A DNA stretch of 46,032 nucleotides from Cognataquiflexum nitidum. Its GTDB lineage: Bacteria; Bacteroidota; Bacteroidia; Cytophagales; Cyclobacteriaceae. Of this stretch, positions 33,499 to 42,711 are shown piece by piece. The notes under the pieces are model-generated. The model was not told the DNA's origin. It ran no database searches and was given only the letters and a program-made list of their open reading frames with translations. The stretch's first letter is position 1; every line of letters begins with the position of its first letter. The DNA lies in the NCBI RefSeq assembly GCF_022538055.1, contig NZ_JAKZAM010000037.1, positions 1 through 46,032 on the forward strand. The letters are read 5' to 3'. The translations under genes and the position numbers were made by a program.

Positions 33499-36400
33499 AT
33501 GAATTTTAATAAAATAATGGATCCCCGCCCGGTAAATTTTAAATTAATCCCCATAGATTATGATCCTTTTGGAGAATCGCCAATTTCGAAGGTAGAGAGG
33601 CTAGTAGATGCGCAAAGAGAAATTTGGCTTTCTTGTATCTTGGGAGGAAGGGAGGCCAAACTTGCTTACAACCAGTCAGCATCCTTAAAGTTAGGAGGTA
33701 CACTTAATAAGGATTTCCTTCGAAAGGCCTGTGACATCCTTGTGTCGCGTCATGAGTCCTTAAGACTAGAGTTTGCGACCAATGGCCAATATTTTATGGT
33801 TAGGGAAAGTGTGGCCATAGACTTCTTTTTCCAGGATTTGACGACTATGGATTCTATAAGCCAAGACAAAGTAATTGAGGATTTTCTTGAGAAGGAAGTA
33901 TTATTCGATTTTGAATTAGAGAAAGGTCCCTTGGTTAAATTCTCCTTGTTGAAACTTTCGGAGGAGCTCAATTTGTTTACAGTCACTACCCACCACCTTG
34001 TAGTAGATGGATGGTCCTTTGGAGTGATTTTTGAGGAAATCGGAAAGATTTATTCATCTTTTATGGATAAAACTACCCATGACCTGCCTGAACCTACCCA
34101 ATTCAGTGCCTATTCCCAACAAATGGAAGCTTTCACCAATAGTCAGGAATTTTCCAAATTGGAATCCTATTGGCTGAAAAAATATAAGCATTTACCGCCT
34201 CAGCTTGAAATGCCTACAGATGGCCAAAGGCCTTCTTTCAGAACCTTTGTCAGTAGGAGGGATGATTTCGTCCTGGACAGCCACCGCTTAGACCGTCTCA
34301 AGAACCTTAGCAAGTCAGCGAATGCTAGCCTAGTGAATACGGTTATGGCTGTATTTGAGATTTTTCTGCATAAAATAACAGGTCAGGATGATATAGTAGT
34401 AGGAATGCCAACAGCCGGACAGGCAGGCACCGATAATTTGGGTTTGGTAGGACATTGCGTCAACCTTTTGCCGATAAGAACCCGCATCCATAATTCTTGG
34501 ACTTTTATGGAATACCTGTCCAACCGTAAAAAAGAACTTTTGGATGACTATGACCACCAGTTATATACCTTTGGTAACCTGATCCAGCATTTAAATATCC
34601 CCAGAGATCCTTCTAGGATTCCTCTTGTCCCTGTCATCTTTAATATTGACATGGGGATGGACAACGACATTAATTTTTCAGGTTTATCATTTGAATTGAT
34701 CAGCAACCCTAGGAAATACGAAAATTTTGAACTTTTTCTTAACCTTACCAACCGAAAAAAAGACTTAGTTTTTGAATGGTCTTACAATACTGACCTGTTT
34801 AAGAAAGATACTGTGGCTTATTGGATGGATGGTTTTTTGGGTTTATTGGAGGACTTGACCACTAATCCGCAACTTAAAATAGAAGATATAGTATTCAACC
34901 GGGATTTAAACCAGTCTAAATTATTGGAATGGAATGCAACCGATATGGAATTGCCGGTTCAAGGTTCATTTTTAGAGCTTTTTTTCCAGCAGGTTGAAAA
35001 GAATCCCCTAAAAAAGGCTCTTCTAACGTCACAAAAAGAATTTAGTTACCTGGAATTAGCTTGGGCTGCGCAAAATATTTCGCAACAGATCAAGGACTTG
35101 GAAATCAGAAAGGGAGAAGTGGTCGGTGTTCTGCTCGATAGAAATGAAAAATTGTTGCCGGCAATGTTGGGAGTACTCATGTCAGGCTGTGCCTATGTAC
35201 CCTTGGATCCCTCTTTCCCAAAGGACAGGATTCAATACATGCTTCAGAATTCAGGGGCTTCCTTGTTGATCGTTGAAGGGGAAACTATGTGGCAGGAGCC
35301 TCTTTCCATCAAAAAATTAATGTTGGAAACACTTAATTCTTCTAGCCCTAGCCATTTGCCAACAATTCAATACCCTGATTCCTCTGATTTAGCCTATATT
35401 TTGTATACCTCAGGCTCTACAGGCTTACCAAAGGGCGTTAAGGTGAGCCACCTCAACCTATTAAATTTCTTAGTGAGTATGGGGCATGAGCCCGGATTGA
35501 ATCCTGAGGATACATTATTAGCCATTACCACCATATCCTTTGACATCGCGGGCTTGGAGTTATTTTTGCCTTTAACCACCGGAGCAAGCATAGTTTTGGC
35601 GGACAGAGAAAGCACCAAAGACGGCAGACTCTTACTGAAGTTGATGGACCGATATGGCGTTACCTGTATGCAGGCTACACCTGCGACCTGGAGAATGTTG
35701 ATAGTTTCGGGATGGGATAGACCTAGGACCTTGAAAGTACTCTGCGGAGGTGAAGCACTTCCTACAGATTTAGCTGTTAAATTATTGGAATTAGTAGGGT
35801 CCTTTTGGAATGTTTATGGTCCTACCGAAACTACCATTTGGTCTACGGTCAAGGAAATAAAAAATCTCGAAGATATTAATATTGGAAGACCGATAGCCAA
35901 TACACAAATTTATATTTTGGGTGAAAACCTTCATCCAACCCCTGTAGGAACAGTAGGTGAAATTTGCATTGGAGGTATCGGCGTGGCATTGGGGTACCAC
36001 CAAAGGGAGGATTTGACCAAGGAGAAATTTATCGCTGACCCATTCCGAATAGGAGGGACCATTTATCGCACAGGTGATTTAGGTAAATTCCTTCCAAACG
36101 GGGAGATAGTTTGCTTTGGCAGAATGGATCATCAGGTCAAAATAAGAGGATACCGGATTGAATTAGGAGAAATTGAAGCAAGGTTAAACCAAATACCTGG
36201 AATCAGGCAGGCTGTAGTAAACACCTTTTCTGAAATAAACGGAAACAATTCACTTGCTGCATATTTAGTCTTGTCTCCTGAGATTTCCGATCAGTTTTTC
36301 GAAAAAGAACTAATTGAAATTAAAGGGAAACTCAAAGAAAGTCTTCCGGACTATATGATTCCTTCTGAGTGGCTGATTTTGGATAAATTGCCTTTGACCC

Positions 36401-37536
36401 AAAACAACAAGGTAGACCGAAAGAGTCTTCCTTTACCGGAAAAAACCAAAGATCATTCTAGTACTGATTTAGAAGAACTCGCTAGTCCATTTCAGCATAC
36501 TATAGCCAACATTTGGTCAAAAGTTCTCAGAAAGGAAAATTTTTCACCAAAATCTAATTTCTTTGATTTGGGAGGCCATTCACTTTTAGCGGTAGAAATG
36601 ATGGTGATTTTAGAGAAAGAAACAGGTTTGAAGCTGCCAATAACCAGAATATTTCAATTCCCTATACTGGAGGATTTTGCCCTGCAGATATCCATTAAGG
36701 AAACCAAAGATAATACTTGGAACTCGGTAGTACCTATTCAAACTAAAGGGAATAAAGTCCCACTTTTTCTCATCCACGGTGCCGGGGCAAACATCACCCC
36801 TTTCTATGGTTTGGCCCAACATTTATCAGATGAACAGCCGGTCTATGGCATTCAATCCAAAGGATTGGATGGTGTAGAAGCTCCCCTTGAATCTATAGAA
36901 TCCATGGCGGCATACTATTTAGGAGAGATAAGGAAGGTATTTCCGAAAGGGCCATTCCATGTAGGAGGACAGTCATTCGGTTCATATGTGGCTTTTGAGA
37001 TAGCGAAGCAACTTAAATCCCAAGGGGAACCTGTAGGAAAAGTATTCTTATTTGATGTTTCTGCCTATCAGTCTGAAACTAAGATGAACTCTTGGGATAG
37101 GATGAAGCTAAAAGTTAATCAAGAAATTGAAAAAAGGATTGTTGACATTGATTTGGCCATCAACCATCCTGATTCCTTCAAAAGGATGAAGGCGAGTTCA
37201 TTTTCCCGCAAAAAGGGATTTATTCAAAATTGGCTTGGAACAGATAAGGATAAAAAAGCATCTGATTTATTCATGACGATTGAGAAAATCAGAAAAATTA
37301 ACCATAAGGCAATGGATGAATATATCCTTTCGCCCTATGAGGGGGAGATTGTGCTTTTCAAAGCGAAGATCAAAACATTTTTGGTTGGAGAAAAAGAGTA
37401 TTATGGATGGAAATCTTTTGCTCAGCAGGTTATCCCTGTTGAGGTGGAAGGGGACCATAACTCCATGATAGAAGACCAAGATTTATCAATTCATTTTGCA
37501 TCTAAATTACAACAGATTATGGACGGAGATCAATAG
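33499..37536 (+). CDS. NRPS termination module C-A-PCP-TE
   Basis: A 1345-residue protein. Condensation domain (about 20-450): TTHHLVVDGWS, catalytic second histidine H166. A domain (about 480-985): LYTSGSTGLPKG, ISFDIAGLELF, VYGPTETTIW, RGYRIELGEIE and PLTQNNKVDRKSLP; specificity positions read DILQLGVIWK, matching the known glycine-type code DILQLGxIWK. PCP: FFDLGGHSLLAVE, S1028. Thioesterase (about 1085-1345): LFLIHGAGAN, GGQSFGSY with S1159, and GDHNSMI with H1320. The frame is open from a TTG at 33490; I chose the ATG at 33499, and ATG at 33517 is also possible. It lies 161 bases after the hybrid gene. It should join glycine to the beta-amino acyl chain and release the product by hydrolysis or cyclisation. 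Confidence 0.94.
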   Translation: MNFNKIMDPRPVNFKLIPIDYDPFGESPISKVERLVDAQREIWLSCILGGREAKLAYNQSASLKLGGTLNKDFLRKACDILVSRHESLRLEFATNGQYFMVRESVAIDFFFQDLTTMDSISQDKVIEDFLEKEVLFDFELEKGPLVKFSLLKLSEELNLFTVTTHHLVVDGWSFGVIFEEIGKIYSSFMDKTTHDLPEPTQFSAYSQQMEAFTNSQEFSKLESYWLKKYKHLPPQLEMPTDGQRPSFRTFVSRRDDFVLDSHRLDRLKNLSKSANASLVNTVMAVFEIFLHKITGQDDIVVGMPTAGQAGTDNLGLVGHCVNLLPIRTRIHNSWTFMEYLSNRKKELLDDYDHQLYTFGNLIQHLNIPRDPSRIPLVPVIFNIDMGMDNDINFSGLSFELISNPRKYENFELFLNLTNRKKDLVFEWSYNTDLFKKDTVAYWMDGFLGLLEDLTTNPQLKIEDIVFNRDLNQSKLLEWNATDMELPVQGSFLELFFQQVEKNPLKKALLTSQKEFSYLELAWAAQNISQQIKDLEIRKGEVVGVLLDRNEKLLPAMLGVLMSGCAYVPLDPSFPKDRIQYMLQNSGASLLIVEGETMWQEPLSIKKLMLETLNSSSPSHLPTIQYPDSSDLAYILYTSGSTGLPKGVKVSHLNLLNFLVSMGHEPGLNPEDTLLAITTISFDIAGLELFLPLTTGASIVLADRESTKDGRLLLKLMDRYGVTCMQATPATWRMLIVSGWDRPRTLKVLCGGEALPTDLAVKLLELVGSFWNVYGPTETTIWSTVKEIKNLEDINIGRPIANTQIYILGENLHPTPVGTVGEICIGGIGVALGYHQREDLTKEKFIADPFRIGGTIYRTGDLGKFLPNGEIVCFGRMDHQVKIRGYRIELGEIEARLNQIPGIRQAVVNTFSEINGNNSLAAYLVLSPEISDQFFEKELIEIKGKLKESLPDYMIPSEWLILDKLPLTQNNKVDRKSLPLPEKTKDHSSTDLEELASPFQHTIANIWSKVLRKENFSPKSNFFDLGGHSLLAVEMMVILEKETGLKLPITRIFQFPILEDFALQISIKETKDNTWNSVVPIQTKGNKVPLFLIHGAGANITPFYGLAQHLSDEQPVYGIQSKGLDGVEAPLESIESMAAYYLGEIRKVFPKGPFHVGGQSFGSYVAFEIAKQLKSQGEPVGKVFLFDVSAYQSETKMNSWDRMKLKVNQEIEKRIVDIDLAINHPDSFKRMKASSFSRKKGFIQNWLGTDKDKKASDLFMTIEKIRKINHKAMDEYILSPYEGEIVLFKAKIKTFLVGEKEYYGWKSFAQQVIPVEVEGDHNSMIEDQDLSIHFASKLQQIMDGDQ

Positions 37537-37740
37537 TTGAATACTTCAATCCGATTGAATCATTATATTTGTGACATATTTGAGCACTATTCCAAAAGCT
37601 ATTTACAGAAATTTTATTTTTCAGGCAAACCTGACCATTTTTGGAATCAACCGTATGAATCCAAATTGAGTAAATTTCTTGTGCTTTTCATTAGAATTGC
37701 GTTAATTTTGATCTTGTATTTTGCATCATTCACCTTTTAA
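37537..37740 (+). CDS. Possible small single-helix membrane protein
   Basis: A 67-codon frame that begins with TTG immediately after the NRPS stop and has no internal ATG. The C-terminal 24 residues (FLVLFIRIALILILYFASF) would form one membrane helix. The N-terminal part, HYICDIFEHYSKSYLQKFYF, is aromatic-rich. I do not recognise it. It could be a small protein of the cluster, a decayed gene end, or chance; the lack of an ATG weighs against it. Confidence 0.25.
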   Translation: MNTSIRLNHYICDIFEHYSKSYLQKFYFSGKPDHFWNQPYESKLSKFLVLFIRIALILILYFASFTF

Positions 37741-37772
37741 TTTGAAATACAAAAAAAAATATTTGAAATACA

Positions 37773-37803
37773 TTTATTTTATTATAAAAAGTTTATACCT
37801 TTA
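37773..37803 (+). promoter_or_regulatory. Candidate promoter of the exopolysaccharide operon
   Basis: TTTA at 37773-37776, a 19-base gap and TACCTTTA at 37796-37803. Both boxes match the Bacteroidota TTTG / TAnnTTTG pattern except for the final G. The distance to the ATG at 37863 is 59 bases. Confidence 0.35.
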
Positions 37804-37862
37804 CCAAGTCTTTGTTACCCAACGACTCGAGTTTCTATCCGCAAATAAAAATTAGTAATTTT

Positions 37863-38696
37863 ATGAAAATCAGAAAAGTATTTTTCTTACTTATTGGTAT
37901 TGTTTTTTTGGCATTCGGCTGCATTTCCAACAAAAGAGTGGTTTATATGCAGGATTTGCCGAAAGGTGAATCTTTGGTCAAAATGGGCGAAATGATTCCT
38001 TCCAAATTTGAGGAATATCTGTTGCAATACAATGATGTTGTGGAAATCAATATCAAGACCTCTGATCCATCATTGAATCAGATGTTGGATATTAATGCTA
38101 ATGGGGCTTCTGCAGCAGGAGGTCGGATGATGATGGGTGGAGGGCTCATGTCAGGTGGCGATATCTTTTATTTGAGTGGATATACCTTGGATGACAACGG
38201 ATTTGTCGACATGCCGGTGTTGGGTAAGCTGAAACTTGTAGGATTAAATTTAGAAGATGCCAAAATTTCGGTAGAAAATGAACTAAAAAGATATGTTAAA
38301 GACGATGATTTTTTCGTTAGAATAAGGTTGGGAGGTATCAGATTTAGTGCTTTGGGAGAGTTTGCACGCCCAGGGAAATATACTGTATTGCAAAATAGAG
38401 TAACTATTTTCGAGGCAATTGCAACTGCAGGTGATTTGTCAGTAGTAGCCAAAAGAGACAATGTCATGTTAATTAGACAATATCCTGATGGTTCTAGGGC
38501 TCACAGAATTAATTTGAACAACAAAGAAATTATGAATTCTGAATTTTATTTTGTCCGACCCAATGACATGATTTATGCAGAACCCATGAAAGTCAGAGAA
38601 TTGGGAACAGGAACCACTCTTTTACAAACCATCCAAGTTTTAGCAAGTCTGGCAACCTTGGCATTATTGGTTTATACTACTACCAACAACAATTAA
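37863..38696 (+). CDS. Polysaccharide export lipoprotein (Wza-like)
   Basis: A 277-residue outer-membrane export protein. The lipoprotein signal MKIRKVFFLLIGIVFLAFGC gives acylated C20. A frame upstream to 37812 exists, but the ATG at 37863 begins exactly at the signal peptide. The Poly_export domain covers about residues 40-130, with YLLQYNDVVEINIKTSDPSLNQ and a glycine-rich insert (RMMMGGGLMSGG). A SLBB-like domain follows: GEFARPGKYTVLQNRVTIFEAIATAGDL. The last 22 residues are hydrophobic (LLQTIQVLASLATLALLVYTT), as is common in Bacteroidota homologues. It is the first gene of the operon, 4 bases ahead of the wzc-like gene. It should form the exit channel for polymer made by the downstream genes. 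Confidence 0.92.
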   Translation: MKIRKVFFLLIGIVFLAFGCISNKRVVYMQDLPKGESLVKMGEMIPSKFEEYLLQYNDVVEINIKTSDPSLNQMLDINANGASAAGGRMMMGGGLMSGGDIFYLSGYTLDDNGFVDMPVLGKLKLVGLNLEDAKISVENELKRYVKDDDFFVRIRLGGIRFSALGEFARPGKYTVLQNRVTIFEAIATAGDLSVVAKRDNVMLIRQYPDGSRAHRINLNNKEIMNSEFYFVRPNDMIYAEPMKVRELGTGTTLLQTIQVLASLATLALLVYTTTNNN

Positions 38697-38700
38697 GAAA

Positions 38701-41127
38701 ATGAAAAACATATCTCAACCTCAAATAAATCAAGTGATTCAAATGGAACAAACCGAAAAACCATTTGATCCAATAAAATTTTTGTTGAAAGTAATTAAAT
38801 TTTGGCCCCTAATTTTGATTTTCGTTATAATGACAGGGTCATTGGGTTTTTTTATAAATAAAACAACAGCGCCTCTTTATCAAGTCCAGGCAAAATTTTT
38901 TATAAAAGATGATTTTAACAACCTTGGTATTTTGAACCTGACAGGTATGCCAAAGATGGCTGGATCAGATATGTACCAAAAAATGGCAAATGAAGGTATT
39001 TTTTTACTATCTAAACCTATTGCTTCAAGGGCACTTGACAAATTGGAATTTAGTGTAGACTATTTTAATATAGGCACATTTGTTAATACTGAACTCTATA
39101 AAAGCTCACCAATTAGGGTGGAGGTAGATTGGAATCATCCCCAATTAACAGGAGGTCAAATTGGAATAATTTGGGAAAATAAAACACAATTTAAATTATA
39201 TTTTCCAGACGAAGTCTATACAAAATTTCTGGATGGTAGCAGTGGTGAAGAAATTTCTGTTCAAAAGACGTTGAATGATGTTTTTTCTTTTGGAGAAACC
39301 GTGGAGCTTCCTTTTTTGAAATTGAAAGTAATTCTAGTTAATAATACTGAGCAAGGAGAAATTTTGATAGCTGTTAAGCCTAAATCATTTTTGATTTCGA
39401 AATATACAGGAGAAGACTTACAAGTTTTTCCGGTACACCAAATGTCTTCAGTATTAGGGTTGTCTCTAAATACCTCACATCCCCAAAAAGGTGCAGATTA
39501 CCTTAACGCACTTATGGAGGTATATCTTGAAATAGAATTGGAGGAAAAAAACAGGCTTGCAAGAAATACCGTTGATTTTATTGATAGTCAAATTTCAGGT
39601 GTTTCTGACACTTTAAGTTATTATGAAACCAATCTCCAGAATTTTAGAAGTGTCAACAAAACCATAAATTTGAGTGAAGAGAGTTCTACCTATTTTCAAG
39701 AAATCACCAATCTTGAAAAGGAACTTTCTCAAGAAAAATTCAATAAAGATTATTTTGATAACCTAAGAGAATACTTAGTGAGAGGAAATTATGAACAGAT
39801 CCTAGCTCCTGCTGGCCTAGGAATTCAGGATTTGACATTAAATAGTTTGATTGCTGATTTGGTAAAACAGCAATCTGAAAGAAACAACCTTCTCAATACC
39901 CAAACTGAAGCCTCGCCTAGAGTAAAAGAAATTACCAGAAAAATCGATGATACTAAATCTTCTTTATTCGAAGTAATAAGAAATTTGAGTTCAAAATCCC
40001 AGTTTATGATTTCGGACCTAGAAGCTAGAATAGGTAAAATAGAACGGCAATTTACAAGGCTTCCATCAACGGAACAAAATCTTTTGAAAATTGAAAGAGG
40101 AAAAAATCTCAATGAAGCAATATATAATTATCTTCAGCAAAGAAGAGCAGAGTCAGCAATTTCCATGGCTTCTAATTTTGCTTCAAATAAAATAGTGGAG
40201 TATGCCATTCCGAATTATTCCCCAATTACCACCAGAAAGACAGCCATTTATCTTATATCAATTGCGATGGGATTTATTTTGCCTGTTTTGGCAATTTTGA
40301 TCATTCTTTTATTTGATAACAAAATAAAGGATTCCAAGGAATTGGAAGTTGATCTCCAAGTTCCATTGATTGGCAAAATTCCTAAAAGTAAAAATAATAT
40401 TACACTTTCTGTATTGAATGAACCGAGATCTGCTGTCGCAGAATCATTTAGATCCATAAAAACCAATATTGGTTTTATTGTCCCTTATGATAAACAATTG
40501 ACTATTGCGGTTTCTTCTACTATCTCAGGAGAGGGAAAATCATTTACTGCTATTAATTTGGCTTCAATTTATTCTTTGAATAAAAAGAAAACAATTTTAG
40601 TTAGTTGCGATATGTTCAAACCAAATGCTATGCAGGGCTTTGATTTAGCAAGCAAGATCGGCCTTTCAAATTACCTTAGCCATCAAGTTGACTCAGTATT
40701 TGATATCATTCAATCTACAAAGCATTCCAATCTGGACGTAATATATGCAGGGGTAATTCCTCCTAACCCGTCCGATTTGTTGGCTTCACCAAGATTTGCA
40801 GCCTTAGTCGAACAACTTAAAGGTATTTATGATGTCATTGTATTAGATACACCTCCGGTTGGTTTGATTTCTCAATCTTTAGAGGTCACAAAACATGTGG
40901 ACTTAATAACTTTTGTGTTTAGATACAACTTAAGTGAAAGATCATATATTGAGGATTTAAATTCTTTAAAAATGAAAAATGGCATCCATCATATTTATGC
41001 TATTTTAAATGATGTTCCATCAAGGGAATTGACCTATAAGGGGATGGATTATGGTTATTATGAGGAGGCTAGCCCAAAAAATTCTAAGAATAAAAAAGCC
41101 ATCGTTGAGGAAAAAGTAACTACATAA
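38701..41127 (+). CDS. Wzc-like polysaccharide co-polymerase with tyrosine kinase domain
   Basis: An 808-residue inner-membrane chain-length regulator and BY-kinase. The Wzz domain begins with helix 1 (about 35-55, WPLILIFVIMTGSLGFFI). A long periplasmic coiled-coil region follows (about 270-480, including SQISGVSDTLSYYETNLQNF). Helix 2 is at about 510-535 (AIYLISIAMGFILPVLAILI). The cytoplasmic kinase has Walker A ISGEGKSFTA (K613), Walker A' LVSCDMFKPN and Walker B VIVLDTPPVG. The C-terminus has a tyrosine group (YKGMDYGYYEE) suited to autophosphorylation. Walker A' reads CDM where DAD is usual. The gene follows wza by 4 bases and is complete. Confidence 0.93.
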   Translation: MKNISQPQINQVIQMEQTEKPFDPIKFLLKVIKFWPLILIFVIMTGSLGFFINKTTAPLYQVQAKFFIKDDFNNLGILNLTGMPKMAGSDMYQKMANEGIFLLSKPIASRALDKLEFSVDYFNIGTFVNTELYKSSPIRVEVDWNHPQLTGGQIGIIWENKTQFKLYFPDEVYTKFLDGSSGEEISVQKTLNDVFSFGETVELPFLKLKVILVNNTEQGEILIAVKPKSFLISKYTGEDLQVFPVHQMSSVLGLSLNTSHPQKGADYLNALMEVYLEIELEEKNRLARNTVDFIDSQISGVSDTLSYYETNLQNFRSVNKTINLSEESSTYFQEITNLEKELSQEKFNKDYFDNLREYLVRGNYEQILAPAGLGIQDLTLNSLIADLVKQQSERNNLLNTQTEASPRVKEITRKIDDTKSSLFEVIRNLSSKSQFMISDLEARIGKIERQFTRLPSTEQNLLKIERGKNLNEAIYNYLQQRRAESAISMASNFASNKIVEYAIPNYSPITTRKTAIYLISIAMGFILPVLAILIILLFDNKIKDSKELEVDLQVPLIGKIPKSKNNITLSVLNEPRSAVAESFRSIKTNIGFIVPYDKQLTIAVSSTISGEGKSFTAINLASIYSLNKKKTILVSCDMFKPNAMQGFDLASKIGLSNYLSHQVDSVFDIIQSTKHSNLDVIYAGVIPPNPSDLLASPRFAALVEQLKGIYDVIVLDTPPVGLISQSLEVTKHVDLITFVFRYNLSERSYIEDLNSLKMKNGIHHIYAILNDVPSRELTYKGMDYGYYEEASPKNSKNKKAIVEEKVTT

Positions 41128-41217
41128 ATAATAAAATATCAACCAAAAACTGTAATGGAATTATTTGTCTGATTTTTTCTAAAATCCAACAGTTTCACGC
41201 GAAATCAAAAAAAGAAT

Positions 41218-42459
41218 ATGAAAGTTTTTTTTATTTTGACTGAATTATTTATTTTAATTTTTGCAGGGTATGTTCTTTGGAAAAAAAAAGAACTAGTTAT
41301 AGTGTATTTACCGCTGCTACTTTTTTGTGACGGCATGATCGAAAAAAGTTTACCTGCAACCATCAGTTATTTGATTCAGGTAGGAATGTTGGGATATTTG
41401 GTATTTTATAATTTAAAATACTTGAAATCAAATATCTTTTCAATTTTAATTGTGCTTTACTTTATTATGCTATTACCCTATTCCAAAGATTTGAATAGAA
41501 TCAGACCTGATTTTGTTGCTGCAATTATGGTCTTTACTTTAATTCCATTGTTTGCTGAAGTTTATAAGAAATATCCTAGGGATGTCATATTTGAAGAATT
41601 GGCTAAATCATCTACCTTGATACTGGTTTTTTTTATAATCAATACAATTCTTTCTACTTTATTTAAATATAATCCTATGGAAATGTACGGGATTACCTCT
41701 GGAATCTTGTACGGTAAGGTTTTTTTGACTGATTTCAATATTTTGGTTTTTGCCTCATTTTTAGTAATCAGAAAAGGAATTAAAGATAAAAGTTTAATTC
41801 ACATTGCTCTTTATTTGACCGCTGTTTTTTTTATATTACTTTCCTTTAGAAGAACAGTTATGGCTTTAACAATACTAGGAACTATTATTGTTATGGTCGA
41901 ATTACTTAACTTCAAGCAAATTAAAGATTTCATACTCTATGGAGCAATTATTGGTCTTGTAAGCCTTGTAGTAGTATATTATACAGGTTTTATTGACGTT
42001 TTTTGGGAAAGATATGAGCTCCGGAATCTTGAAGATAGGGCTCTTGGAGAGGAGAAAAGGTTAATGGAACTTGACTTGATGTACAAAGATTTTTTTGTGT
42101 ATTTTGATTACAGCCCTTGGTTTGGTTATGAATTGTTTGATTATAGGGGGCCCAATTATGGTAAAGGAATTTTTGGAGATGATAGGCCTTTACATTCGGA
42201 TTACGCTACTATTGCTCACAGTTCTGGTCTCATTGGACTTATTTTGTATATTTCATTGGTCATAACTGCAACATTGAAAATTTGGAGAAGAACCTTTTCC
42301 AGGGCAGATTATTTACAGTTTTTTCTCTGTCTCATGGCTTTTGGAGTCTTTTTTATTACTGGAAGATATACAGGTGCAGCTTTTATGGGAATGATGTTTG
42401 GCTTATGGACATTACCATTGGGAAGAAAAATTGTAAGTAAAAAGATTCAAGGGTATTAA
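41218..42459 (+). CDS. O-antigen/exopolysaccharide polymerase-like membrane protein (Wzy-like)
   Basis: A 413-residue polytopic protein with about ten helices and a large extracytoplasmic loop near residues 265-330 (WERYELRNLEDRALGEEKR, GYELFDYRGPNYG, HSDYATIAHSSGLIGLIL). The HSxxATIAHSSG pattern after the loop is typical of Wzy polymerases and WaaL ligases. These cannot be told apart by sequence. The position between a wzc-like gene and a flippase gene favours the polymerase. No gene overlaps; a 90-base gap separates it from wzc. Its AT content is clearly higher than that of the wza and NRPS genes. Confidence 0.75.
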   Translation: MKVFFILTELFILIFAGYVLWKKKELVIVYLPLLLFCDGMIEKSLPATISYLIQVGMLGYLVFYNLKYLKSNIFSILIVLYFIMLLPYSKDLNRIRPDFVAAIMVFTLIPLFAEVYKKYPRDVIFEELAKSSTLILVFFIINTILSTLFKYNPMEMYGITSGILYGKVFLTDFNILVFASFLVIRKGIKDKSLIHIALYLTAVFFILLSFRRTVMALTILGTIIVMVELLNFKQIKDFILYGAIIGLVSLVVVYYTGFIDVFWERYELRNLEDRALGEEKRLMELDLMYKDFFVYFDYSPWFGYELFDYRGPNYGKGIFGDDRPLHSDYATIAHSSGLIGLILYISLVITATLKIWRRTFSRADYLQFFLCLMAFGVFFITGRYTGAAFMGMMFGLWTLPLGRKIVSKKIQGY

Positions 42460-42711
42460 TTTTATTATTAGCAGATTGATTTTAATTTAAAAATAACTAC
42501 AAAAATTAATGAATATTATTTAAGAATAAGTTCAGTATCCTATCTAGCTAAAATTTAATATAGAAAATAATTATTCACTGATTTATTTTTACTTATATAG
42601 TTTATTATAATTGAAACAACTGATAAAATAAAAAATAAGTGGAGTGAAAAAAACAGAAAACTAACGTTTAACAAAACCTCAAATAAATATCAAACAATAA
42701 ATAACACTAAA

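Noticed and set aside
24167..37536. Siderophore synthetase as the default label for the NRPS genes
   Set aside because: No siderophore transporter, TonB receptor, salicylate/DHB gene or ornithine hydroxylase is in the window, and the KS-AT-ACP-aminotransferase order points to a beta-amino acid product.
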